Source: Actinomycetota bacterium (lineage in GTDB: Bacteria > Actinomycetota > Actinomycetes > Nanopelagicales > Nanopelagicaceae). Taken from it: a DNA stretch of 41,680 nucleotides. The stretch spans positions 1 to 41,680 of the forward strand of contig SYEK01000016.1 of assembly GCA_005800815.1 (NCBI GenBank), given 5' to 3'. This document shows, piece by piece, positions 18,244 through 26,096 of this stretch. The notes under the pieces were generated by a model. The model made no database searches and was not told where the DNA came from. It saw only the letters and a program-made list of their open reading frames with translations. The translations under genes and the position numbers were made by a program. Every line of letters begins with the position of its first letter. The first letter of the stretch is position 1.

Positions 18244-19023
18244 ATGGCAGAGCTGAGCCTTGCAACTGGTTTATTTCTCCTGAGCGCATCTTTCTTCGCT
18301 GGATTTATCGACTCAATCGCCGGCGGTGGGGGATTAATCCAACTTCCGGCGCTATTGATTGGTCTGCCCAAGACCGAGACGGTGACAATTCTTGGAACAA
18401 ACAAACTTGGCTCCGTCTTTGGTACTACCGTCGCAGCTGGACTTTATCGCCGAGTAATAAAACCCGAGCCCAAGGTACTACTCGCAATGGCAGTGCCGGC
18501 ATTTGTTGGATCGGCTGGTGGTGCATCCCTGGCCGCCTCGATCCCGAGTTCGAGCATGCGTCCGCTGGTGCTGATACTTTTAATCCTCGTTGCGACCTAC
18601 ACCTGGCTCAAACCTGATTTAGGAAAGATAGAGCTATTGCGCCATCACTCGGCGCGCCGAATTCAGATCGCAGCCCTGGCAGGTGGCCTCATCGGTTTCT
18701 ATGATGGAATCTTTGGGCCAGGCACCGGCTCATTTTTGATGCTCATTCTGGTGGCCTTCCTTGGCTATGCCTTCATCACCGCCTCTGCTATCGCAAAGGT
18801 AGTCAATGTCGCGACCAATCTAGGCGCAATCCTTATCTTTGGTTTTAATGGGGCGATCATGTGGCAGATTGGATTGGCCCTGGGGGCGGCAAATGTAACG
18901 GGAGCGATCATCGGCTCCCGCCTTGCCATTCGTGGTGGTTCAACGCTCGTGCGTAAGGTCTTCATGGTCGTGACCGTTGCGCTCATCCTCAAAGTAGGAA
19001 TTGATACTTTCCAATCTTTCTAG
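18244..19023 (+). CDS. TauE/SafE (DUF81) family membrane permease
   Basis: Probable anion exporter or permease of the sulfite/organosulfur-linked TauE family. 259 aa with about eight hydrophobic segments and the two family repeats: an early SIAGGGGLIQLPALL with LGTNKLGS, and a later FYDGIFGPGTGSFLML with NVATNLGA. A ribosome site (TAAGGAG) precedes the ATG, 9 bases after proS. The transported substrate cannot be inferred; no sulfur genes are nearby. It is inserted between proS and the rimP block. Confidence 0.88.
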   Translation: MAELSLATGLFLLSASFFAGFIDSIAGGGGLIQLPALLIGLPKTETVTILGTNKLGSVFGTTVAAGLYRRVIKPEPKVLLAMAVPAFVGSAGGASLAASIPSSSMRPLVLILLILVATYTWLKPDLGKIELLRHHSARRIQIAALAGGLIGFYDGIFGPGTGSFLMLILVAFLGYAFITASAIAKVVNVATNLGAILIFGFNGAIMWQIGLALGAANVTGAIIGSRLAIRGGSTLVRKVFMVVTVALILKVGIDTFQSF

Positions 19024-19024
19024 T

Positions 19025-19030
19025 TAGACT
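19025..19030 (+). promoter_or_regulatory. Possible -10 for the rimP-nusA operon
   Basis: TAGACT fits TANNNT in the 39-base gap between the permease and rimP. A start site about 7 bases on would leave a leader of about 26 nt carrying the AAGGAAG ribosome site at 19047-19053. Confidence 0.3.
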
Positions 19031-19062
19031 TGGGATACAACTGAATAAGGAAGAAGTTTTGA

Positions 19063-19533
19063 ATGTCACTGACACAATCATTAACCCAGCTCCTTGTGCC
19101 TGCTATCGAAAATGCAGGCTACTTTCTAGAAGAGCTTCGCGTCTCCAACCCTGGAAAACATTGCATCCTGACCTGTGTCATCGATGGCCCCAAACCCTTG
19201 AACCTTGATGAGATCACCCTGCTCTCTGGCTTGATTTCAGAGCTTTTAGATCAGAGGCCTTTAATCGAGGGCACATTCACCCTTGAAGTCACATCACCAG
19301 GGGTGGATAGACCATTGACGCAGCCTCGGCATTGGGAGAAAAACCTGACTCGGATAATTGCGATGGTCTTTCATGATGGTGGCACCCTCACCGCCCGATT
19401 GACACATCTAGGCGAGGGTGATGCCACATTTGTAGAAAATATCAGGGGTCGGATGAAGACACATACGGTCATCTTGGCCGATATCAAGCGAGCACAGGTG
19501 CAAGTCGAATTCAGTCGTAAGGATGAAAAATAA
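19063..19533 (+). CDS. rimP: Ribosome maturation factor RimP
   Basis: Assists late maturation of the 30S subunit. 156 aa, the usual length. The N-terminal domain contains LEVTSPGVDRPL, the family's diagnostic block, near residues 76-87, followed by an SH3-like C-terminal domain. AAGGAAG lies 9 bases before the ATG. It is directly followed by nusA with no gap, the conserved rimP-nusA-infB order. Confidence 0.95.
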   Translation: MSLTQSLTQLLVPAIENAGYFLEELRVSNPGKHCILTCVIDGPKPLNLDEITLLSGLISELLDQRPLIEGTFTLEVTSPGVDRPLTQPRHWEKNLTRIIAMVFHDGGTLTARLTHLGEGDATFVENIRGRMKTHTVILADIKRAQVQVEFSRKDEK

Positions 19534-20505
19534 ATGCATGTGGAGATGAGCGCATTAATCGAGATGACAACGCAGAAGGAGATCGCACTCGAGCAGCTCA
19601 TCCACGCCATTGAAATTGGGGTCTTGGGTGCTTACAACCAGAGTAATGAATCCAAGCGCCACGCAAGAGCCGTTCTAGATCGCCAGAGTGGTGAGATTTC
19701 AATCCTGGTTCCAGAGTTTAATGAGCTGGGTGAGAAAATCGGTGATGTAGTAGATATGCCGGCTGGGTTCTCTCGGATAGCGACATCGACGGCAAGGCAG
19801 ATCATCAAGTTGAAGATGCGTGAGACCAACGATGCATCCATCGTTGGTGAGTTCACTGGCAATGTTGGAGATGTCATATCGGGTGTTGTTGCCCAGGGTC
19901 GTGACCCCAAGATGATCCACGTCAACTTAGGACGTACAGAGGGTCGCATACCCCCACAGGAGCAAGTACCAGGAGAGATATACAATCACGGTGATCGCAT
20001 AAAATGCTTTGTGGTGGAGGTAAAGCAGGGTTTGAAAGGCCCAGAGATCATGTTATCTCGAAGTCACCCTGCACTTGTTAAGCAGCTCTTCGCATTTGAA
20101 GTTCCTGAGATAAATGATCGCATCGTTGAGATAATGGCCGTTGCCCGCGAGGCTGGTCATCGCAGCAAAGTCGCAGTCAAATCCCACCGCGCAGGTGTGA
20201 GCCCGAAGGGCTCACTCATTGGTCCCATGGGCTCACGCGCTCGCGCAGTCATGGATGAGCTTCATGGTGAAAAGATCGATATCGTGGATTGGTCGGATGA
20301 TCCGGGAATCTTTGTGGGCCATGCATTAGCCCCAGCCAAGGTCATCTCCGTTGAGATTACCGACCTTGCCGGGCGCTGTGCCAAAGTCGTGGTTCCCGAC
20401 TATCAGCTATCTCTGGCCATTGGAAGAGATGGACAGAATGCACGCCTGGCTGCGCGCCTGACCGGCTGGCGTATCGATATTCATCCCGATAACCCTATTA
20501 TGTAA
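19534..20505 (+). CDS. nusA: Transcription termination/antitermination factor NusA
   Basis: RNA polymerase-binding factor controlling pausing, termination and rRNA antitermination. 323 aa, the short actinobacterial form without C-terminal acidic repeats. N-terminal RNAP-binding domain (1 to about 125), S1 domain (about 130-200, GVVAQGRDPKMIHVNLG) and two KH domains (SPKGSLIGPMGSRARAV; LSLAIGRDGQNARLAARLTGW). The ATG at 19534 immediately after the rimP stop is chosen because MHVEMSAL mirrors actinobacterial NusA starts. The usual downstream ylxR gene is missing. Confidence 0.96.
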   Translation: MHVEMSALIEMTTQKEIALEQLIHAIEIGVLGAYNQSNESKRHARAVLDRQSGEISILVPEFNELGEKIGDVVDMPAGFSRIATSTARQIIKLKMRETNDASIVGEFTGNVGDVISGVVAQGRDPKMIHVNLGRTEGRIPPQEQVPGEIYNHGDRIKCFVVEVKQGLKGPEIMLSRSHPALVKQLFAFEVPEINDRIVEIMAVAREAGHRSKVAVKSHRAGVSPKGSLIGPMGSRARAVMDELHGEKIDIVDWSDDPGIFVGHALAPAKVISVEITDLAGRCAKVVVPDYQLSLAIGRDGQNARLAARLTGWRIDIHPDNPIM

Positions 20506-20654
20506 AGCGGGCTCTCATTGGATACGATGGGGGCCTACACCGTCATTTGAAATGGACATGAAAGAAATGAAACTCACATGAGCTCGCTAGGACTATGAGG
20601 TCGTACAACTAGGGCTTGCATGTGATGTATATGCGGGCCAAGACAGGGGAGAAT
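20506..20654 (+). promoter_or_regulatory. nusA-infB intergenic leader with long-range helix; no ylxR
   Basis: AGCGGGCTC (20506-20514) can pair with GAGCTCGCT (20580-20588), nine pairs with one G-U, closing a 65-base loop region. An alternative pairs CTCAT (20514-20518) with ATGAG (20578-20582). No reading frame resembling YlxR (about 90 aa, normally here) is present. The function of the structure is not known. Confidence 0.35.
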
Positions 20655-23330
20655 GTGTCAAAGGTCCGCGTACACGAGTTAGCAAAACAACTCGGTATGG
20701 AGAGCAAGGTCGTGCTTGCAAAGCTCCAAGAGATGGGTGAGTTCGTAAAATCGGCATCATCGACTGTAGAAGCCCCCGTCGTGCGAAAGCTCATCGAGTT
20801 ATACCCAGATGTCAAGCCTGTTGAAGAGAAAAAGCCTGTCAAAAAAGCCACGGCAAAAAAAGTGGCTGCAAAACCAAAAGAAGAGGTGAGCGCCGAACAG
20901 GCCGCCTCACTGGCCGCAGAACTAGGAGTTGATTTAGAGGCGCTCAAAGCTGAACAAGTACGCTCGGAGTTACATAAGGCTGAGATAGCTGCAAAGGCAG
21001 AGGCAGAGCGCCCACCACAGAGTGCTCCAGAGAGCGATGGAGTCAAGCCAGCTCCACGTGTAGGAAATAACCCATTCTCATCTGCTCCACCTGTTGTGCC
21101 ACGTCCACCCCGCCCAGGTAACAATCCATTCTCAACGGGGGGCACCACCCCACGTCCACCACAACGTCCAACAGGTGCACCACGTCCGGGAATGGCAGGT
21201 GCTCGTCCAGGTTCAGTGCGTCCAGGCTTTGCCGCTCGTCCACCCAGTTCGCGTCCAGCACCGGGTGCAGGTTTTCCGACCCCGCGCACCAGCGCTGGGC
21301 CAACAACTAGCTCTCCTTATAAGAGTGGAGGTCCAACTGGTATCTCAGCACCCGGTGCACCCGCTCGTCCAGGCGGTGCTCGTCCACCACAACGGGGAGG
21401 AGCAGGCGGAGCATTTGGAAAGAATGCGAGCAAGAAATCTGGTCGTAAAGCAAAGTCGCGCAAAGTCCTGCGCGATGAGTTCGACAATATGCAAGCACCA
21501 CAACTCGGTGGCGCAGTCGTTCCCCATGGCGATGGTAAGACCCCGATCCGTATGCGTCGCGGTTCATCTTTAGCTGACTTCGCTGACAAGATCGGGGCAG
21601 ATCCAGCCGCGCTCGTTGCCGCGCTCTTTCACTTGGGTGAAATGGTCACGGCCACACAATCGGTGGATGCAGATACCTTTGAGATTCTAGGTGTCCAACT
21701 CGGATATGTCATCCACATAGTAAGTCCTGAGGATGAAGATCGAGAGCTATTGCAGGGCTTTGACATCAATTTAATCGATGAGTTGGCCCAGATTAATCCT
21801 GACTCACTCGTTGCACGTCCACCCGTGGTGACTGTCATGGGCCACGTCGATCACGGTAAAACATCACTTCTGGATGCCATCCGCAAGAGCGAGGTGATGA
21901 AATCTGAGGCTGGAGGAATCACCCAGCACATTGGTGCCTACCAGATTCACCATGATCACAACGGTCTCAACCGCGCCATCACCTTTATCGATACTCCAGG
22001 TCATGAGGCATTCACTGCGATGCGTGCCCGAGGGGCAAAGGTGACTGATATCGCCGTGCTTGTTGTAGCCGCCGATGATGGCATCATGCCGCAGACCATC
22101 GAGGCGCTCAATCATGCACAAGCCGCTGATGTGCCCATCGTTGTAGCAGTCAATAAGATGGATAAACAGGGCGCTAACGCCGATAAGGTCCGCCAGCAGT
22201 TGACTGAGTACAACTTAATCGCAGAGGAGTACGGTGGAGAGACGATCTTTGTCAACGTCTCGGCTAAATCCAGCCAAGGTGTAGATGAGCTGATCGAATC
22301 GATCCTTCTCACAGCCGATGCAGCTATTGATCTTCGCGCAGTTGCCGATGAGAGTGCGCGAGGAGTAGCGATTGAGGCTCACCTCGATCGTGGACGTGGT
22401 CCTGTCACCACAGTTCTCATCCAGCGTGGAACATTAAAGATCGGTGATGCAATCGTCGCCGGTGGTTCATTTGGGCGCGTGCGTGCGATGCTGGATGAAA
22501 ATGGTGATGGCGTTGAAAGCGCTGGGCCATCTCGTCCAGTTCAGGTTCTCGGATTCACCTCGGTGCCAAGTGCTGGAGATACATTCCTTGTTGCCGATGA
22601 GGATCGCACTGCACGCCAGATCGCAGAGAAGCGTCAGGCCGCCGAGCGAAATGCCCAGCTCGCCAAGGCGCGTAAGAAGGTCTCACTGGAGGACTTCATG
22701 GAGCAGTCCAAAGTCTCAACGCTCAACTTAATTCTCAAAGGAGATGTGAGCGGCTCGGTAGAGGCTCTAGAAGAGGCGCTTATGGCACTCGATGTCGGTG
22801 CTGAAGTTGATCTACGTGTCATCCACCGCGGTGTCGGGGCAGTGACCAAGAGCGATATCACATTGGCCTCGGCATCTACGGCAGTTGTGATCGGCTTCAA
22901 CGTCAAACCTGAACCACAGACTGCGATTTACGCCGATCAAGAGGGCGTTGAAGTGCGCTTCTACTCAATCATCTACCAGGCAATCGAGGAGGTTGAGCTC
23001 TCACTCAAAGGCATGCTCAAGCCGATTTATGAAGAGATCATTCTCGGTAATGCCGAAGTTCGTGAGATCTTCAAATCTTCCAAGGCTGGAAACATTGCCG
23101 GCTCCCTCGTTAAAGATGGAATCATCCGACGCAATGCAAAGGCCCGTATCGTGCGAGGTGAACAGATTCTTATCGATGATCTCACAATCGACTCACTCAA
23201 GCGCTTCAAAGATGATGCCAATGAGGTCAAAGAGGGCTTTGAGTGCGGAATCGGTCTTGGCAGCATGAAGGAGATAGCTATCGGCGACACGATCCAGGTA
23301 TTTGAGATGCGCGAGAAAAAGAGAGAGTAA
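20655..23330 (+). CDS. infB: Translation initiation factor IF-2
   Basis: GTPase that recruits fMet-tRNA to the 30S subunit. 891 aa from GTG 20655, chosen because AGGGGAG is just upstream and the product then starts [14 protein letters not shown], the actinobacterial IF2 N-terminus; the frame is open to 20616. N-domain (1-55), a basic Ala/Lys linker, a Pro/Gly/Arg-rich low-complexity region (about 125-270, with GNNPFS twice), then the G domain with GHVDHGKT (G1), DTPGHE (G3) and NKMD (G4), followed by domains II, III and the C-terminal tRNA-binding domain. rbfA follows after 3 bases. Confidence 0.97.
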   Translation: MSKVRVHELAKQLGMESKVVLAKLQEMGEFVKSASSTVEAPVVRKLIELYPDVKPVEEKKPVKKATAKKVAAKPKEEVSAEQAASLAAELGVDLEALKAEQVRSELHKAEIAAKAEAERPPQSAPESDGVKPAPRVGNNPFSSAPPVVPRPPRPGNNPFSTGGTTPRPPQRPTGAPRPGMAGARPGSVRPGFAARPPSSRPAPGAGFPTPRTSAGPTTSSPYKSGGPTGISAPGAPARPGGARPPQRGGAGGAFGKNASKKSGRKAKSRKVLRDEFDNMQAPQLGGAVVPHGDGKTPIRMRRGSSLADFADKIGADPAALVAALFHLGEMVTATQSVDADTFEILGVQLGYVIHIVSPEDEDRELLQGFDINLIDELAQINPDSLVARPPVVTVMGHVDHGKTSLLDAIRKSEVMKSEAGGITQHIGAYQIHHDHNGLNRAITFIDTPGHEAFTAMRARGAKVTDIAVLVVAADDGIMPQTIEALNHAQAADVPIVVAVNKMDKQGANADKVRQQLTEYNLIAEEYGGETIFVNVSAKSSQGVDELIESILLTADAAIDLRAVADESARGVAIEAHLDRGRGPVTTVLIQRGTLKIGDAIVAGGSFGRVRAMLDENGDGVESAGPSRPVQVLGFTSVPSAGDTFLVADEDRTARQIAEKRQAAERNAQLAKARKKVSLEDFMEQSKVSTLNLILKGDVSGSVEALEEALMALDVGAEVDLRVIHRGVGAVTKSDITLASASTAVVIGFNVKPEPQTAIYADQEGVEVRFYSIIYQAIEEVELSLKGMLKPIYEEIILGNAEVREIFKSSKAGNIAGSLVKDGIIRRNAKARIVRGEQILIDDLTIDSLKRFKDDANEVKEGFECGIGLGSMKEIAIGDTIQVFEMREKKRE

Positions 23331-23333
23331 GAG

Positions 23334-23768
23334 ATGAGTCCATCACACCGAACCTTGAAAGTAGCTGACCGTATCAAAGTGGTCGTGGCACAGATTTTAG
23401 AGACGAAGATCAAAGATCCACGTCTTGGATTTATAACCGTGACCGATGCACGGGTTACTGGTGATCTACAGATCGCCTCCATCTTCTATACCGTGCTTGG
23501 CGATCTCGAGGCACGTGCTTCAACTGCTGCAGCACTTGAGAGTGCTAAAGGTGCGATTCGATCGGCTTTAGGACGCGAGCTAGGGCTGCGAATTACTCCC
23601 TCTGTTGAGTTCTTTGAAGATGCTCTTCCAGAGAGTGCAAAGGCCCTTGACTCATTACTTGCAAAAGTTCACGAACAAGATGCCGAGGTTGCAGCGCTGC
23701 GTAAAAATGCGACATATGCTGGGGGAGAAGATCCATATAAGGCCCCGCGTATCATCGAGTCGGAGTAA
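23334..23768 (+). CDS. rbfA: Ribosome-binding factor A
   Basis: Cold-shock and maturation factor for the 30S subunit that acts on the 16S 5' helix. 144 aa with the single KH-like fold; blocks RIKVVVAQILETKIKDPRLGFITVTDARVT split across the N-terminal half and LGRELGLRITPSVEFFED are diagnostic. The ATG lies 3 bases after infB. The final codons GAGTCGGAG supply a GGAG that also appears to serve the next gene, truB. Confidence 0.96.
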   Translation: MSPSHRTLKVADRIKVVVAQILETKIKDPRLGFITVTDARVTGDLQIASIFYTVLGDLEARASTAAALESAKGAIRSALGRELGLRITPSVEFFEDALPESAKALDSLLAKVHEQDAEVAALRKNATYAGGEDPYKAPRIIESE

Positions 23769-23770
23769 TC

Positions 23771-24646
23771 ATCGATCACGGCTTTCTGGTGATAGATAAA
23801 GAGCCAGGAATGACAAGTCATGACGTGGTCTCTTTCGCTCGTCGGGCATTGGGAACCCGAAAAGTCGGTCATGCTGGAACTCTCGATCCCATGGCCACAG
23901 GCATCCTCATCCTGGGCTTTAACAACGGCACTCGTCTCTTGGGCTACATCACACATGGTGATAAGAGTTATCAAGCGACTATGGTTTTAGGCACGGCAAC
24001 GATTACCGATGATCGCGAAGGGGAGATTCTCTCTCATGTAGATGCAAGTGGGATTACCGATGATCAGATTGAACTCGAGTTAGCAAAGATGCGTGGTGCA
24101 ATCATGCAGCGCCCTAGTGCGGTCTCGGCGGTCAGAGTCGATGGTGCACGCGCATACGAGCGAGTACGTGCTGGAGAGATTGTCGAATTGGCAGAGAGAG
24201 CGGTGAGAATTACCCAGCTCGATATTCGAGGCATTCGTCACATCGAATCAAGAGTGGAGATAGACATCGAAGTGACATGTTCGGCCGGCACCTTCATCCG
24301 AGCCATAGCCCGTGACTGTGGGCAGGCACTGGGTGTGGGTGGACATCTCTTAGCTCTGCGCCGCACTCGTATTGCTAGCTTTGGATTGGATTCGGCGATC
24401 ACATTGGAGCAGTTGAAGAGGGGTGATTTCACCCCTGTGGCACTGGGTGATCTCGCCCGTGCACTCTTTAGTACTCGAGAGTTGCGCCTTGATGAACGAG
24501 TAGAGCTCTCCTTTGGCCGTGCCTTAACGAGCAATCCGACCGATGAGATCTACGCCGGCATGAGTGGTGATAATGAGTTGATCGCACTCCTTGCCAACAA
24601 AGATGGCTTTGCCAAACCTCTCGCTGTGTTTGCTGCGGTGAATTAG
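23771..24646 (+). CDS. truB: tRNA pseudouridine-55 synthase, probable AUC start
   Basis: Makes pseudouridine 55 in the T loop of tRNAs. About 291 aa if started at ATC 23771. The catalytic Asp is in GHAGTLDPMATG, with the SAVRVDGARAYERVRAGE and CSAGTFIRAIARD blocks. No ATG, GTG or TTG lies in frame between the upstream stop at 23738 and GTG 23789. Starting at 23789 would delete the conserved first strand (DHGFLVIDKEPG). ATC 23771 has GGAG (23762-23765) 5 bases upstream and yields MDHGFLVIDK, as in relatives. The enzyme call is firm; the start is inference. Confidence 0.95.
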   Translation: MDHGFLVIDKEPGMTSHDVVSFARRALGTRKVGHAGTLDPMATGILILGFNNGTRLLGYITHGDKSYQATMVLGTATITDDREGEILSHVDASGITDDQIELELAKMRGAIMQRPSAVSAVRVDGARAYERVRAGEIVELAERAVRITQLDIRGIRHIESRVEIDIEVTCSAGTFIRAIARDCGQALGVGGHLLALRRTRIASFGLDSAITLEQLKRGDFTPVALGDLARALFSTRELRLDERVELSFGRALTSNPTDEIYAGMSGDNELIALLANKDGFAKPLAVFAAVN

Positions 24647-24660
24647 GGAATAATTAGAGT

Positions 24661-25533
24661 ATGAGCGTTGTGGTTATTGGGGTATTTGATGGAGTGCATA
24701 AAGGCCATCAAGATGTGCTCAGGCGTGCCAGGGCGATTGCAGGGAATGAAAAAATTATTGCGCTGACCTTTGATCCACATCCTGTGACTATATTCGCACC
24801 AGATCGTGTACCGACACTTCTTACAACCCTTTCTGATCGCATCGAGCTTTTGAAGATTCACAACGCCGATCAAGTGGCTGTGATGGCTTTTACGCCCGAA
24901 TTTGCCGCTCTGAGCCCACAGGATTTCGTGGAGAAAATCCTTGTTCAACAGTTGGGTGCAACCACAGTGGTTGTCGGTAAGAATTTCACGTACGGTCATA
25001 GAGCCGCCGGCACAGTCATCACACTCGCAGAGTTCCCTGGCTTTAAGACCATTGTCCTGGAGCTAGCCCCTCAAGATGGCCAGGCTATTTCCTCTACGCG
25101 TATCCGAAGACTTGTTGTCGAGGGTAATGTAGAAAAAGCACGTGAACTACTGACCCGTCCACATCGATTAGATGGCATCGTGGTACATGGTGAAAAGCGT
25201 GGACGTGAAATTGGTTACCCCACAGCAAATTTAGGTGAAATTGGTAATCAAACTATCCCTGCAGATGGCGTATACGCTGGCTGGTTGAGCGTTGGAATCG
25301 ATCGCTGGCCAGCGGCGATATCTATCGGTACTAACCCAACATTTGCGGGAGTACGCGGGCGCCAAGTTGAGGCATATGCCATCGACCAAGTAGGGCTTGA
25401 GCTTTACTCTCGCCAGGCGAGCATCGAATTTGGTTGGCATCTGCGAGAGACCGTGGTATTTGATGGCCTTGCCCCAATGCTCGTTCAGATGGCCAAAGAC
25501 TGCGCCAGAGCCCGCGAACTCACTGCGCTTTAA
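24661..25533 (+). CDS. ribF: Bifunctional riboflavin kinase / FAD synthetase
   Basis: Makes FMN then FAD from riboflavin; relevant to the flavoenzymes encoded here (amine oxidase, ThyX). 290 aa. The N-terminal nucleotidyltransferase domain has GVFDGVHKGHQ (7-17), TFDPHPV and the SSTRIR motif near 143-148. The C-terminal kinase domain has GREIGYPTANLG and a late SIEF-type strand. No ribosome site is visible; AATAAT six bases before the ATG may be a leaderless -10. The order truB-ribF-rpsO is conserved. Confidence 0.95.
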   Translation: MSVVVIGVFDGVHKGHQDVLRRARAIAGNEKIIALTFDPHPVTIFAPDRVPTLLTTLSDRIELLKIHNADQVAVMAFTPEFAALSPQDFVEKILVQQLGATTVVVGKNFTYGHRAAGTVITLAEFPGFKTIVLELAPQDGQAISSTRIRRLVVEGNVEKARELLTRPHRLDGIVVHGEKRGREIGYPTANLGEIGNQTIPADGVYAGWLSVGIDRWPAAISIGTNPTFAGVRGRQVEAYAIDQVGLELYSRQASIEFGWHLRETVVFDGLAPMLVQMAKDCARARELTAL

Positions 25534-25593
25534 TAGACGATTTCACGTATTCATAGCCCGGCTGGTAGCCTTTGGACACATCGAGAAAGCGAA

Positions 25594-25615
25594 TTTCCGT
25601 GAGGAACACCGGAAA
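25594..25615 (+). promoter_or_regulatory. Hairpin in the rpsO leader
   Basis: TTTCCG (25594-25599) pairs with CGGAAA (25610-25615) over a 10-base loop, within the 121-base gap before rpsO. S15 is known to autoregulate through structured leaders in several bacteria, so this is a candidate site, not a demonstrated one. The ribosome site AGGAG follows about 25 bases on. Confidence 0.3.
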
Positions 25616-25654
25616 ACCCCGTGATCACCAGAGAACAATAGGAGAACTACGTAT

Positions 25655-25924
25655 ATGGCACTAAAACCAGAGGCAACAGCTGCAATCGTAAAAGAGTATG
25701 GCTCGACTCCTACTGACACGGGAAGTCCTGAGACCCAGGTCGCTTTGCTATCCAAGCGCATTGAAGAGATCACAACACACCTACAGACCAACCCACATGA
25801 CCACCACAACCGTCGTGGTCTTTTGTTACTCGTTGGTCGTCGTCGTCGAGTTCTTCAGTATCTGTCAAAGACAGATATCAATCGTTATCGTGCGATTATC
25901 GAAAAGATCGGTATTCGCCGCTAA
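25655..25924 (+). CDS. rpsO: 30S ribosomal protein S15
   Basis: Primary 16S rRNA-binding protein of the 30S platform. 89 aa, exactly the family length. The signature spans [16 protein letters not shown], the [20 protein letters not shown] block and a [12 protein letters not shown] end. AGGAG lies about 10 bases before the ATG. It is followed by a 172-base structured gap and pnp, an arrangement shared by many bacteria. Confidence 0.98.
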   Translation: MALKPEATAAIVKEYGSTPTDTGSPETQVALLSKRIEEITTHLQTNPHDHHNRRGLLLLVGRRRRVLQYLSKTDINRYRAIIEKIGIRR

Positions 25925-26096
25925 ATAAAAATACCTACCCACTAGAGGATGAATGGTCCTCGGTAGTGGTTTCCGCAAGGGCTCTCGAAGGGCGTGCGTG
26001 AACTTCGATCGGAGATTCATTGTTAGTTCTCGGTGTGGTAGCCCGAAATTGAGATAGCTGTTCTTAGCGCTCTCAAAACTAACTAAAGGAGGACCC
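25925..26096 (+). promoter_or_regulatory. pnp leader; Actino-pnp RNA candidate
   Basis: The rpsO-pnp gap holds at least two structural elements. First, an 11-bp hairpin CCACTAGAGGA/TCCTC-GG-TAGTGG (25939-25969) has a 2-base bulge. Second, a long-range helix GTTAGTT (26022-26028)/AACTAAC (26077-26083) closes just before the strong AAAGGAGG site; inside it GAG(AT)AGC can pair with GCTCTC. A conserved motif called Actino-pnp is known upstream of actinobacterial pnp genes. Membership here is inferred from position, not from a model match. Confidence 0.5.

Noticed and set aside
17832-18404. 190-codon minus-strand frame over proS end and permease start
   Set aside because: It spans two well-supported genes and shows no domain or ribosome site.
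20609-21289. 226-codon minus-strand frame over infB
   Set aside because: Its Gly/Pro/Arg-rich product is the reverse of the low-complexity IF2 linker, so it is a compositional artefact.
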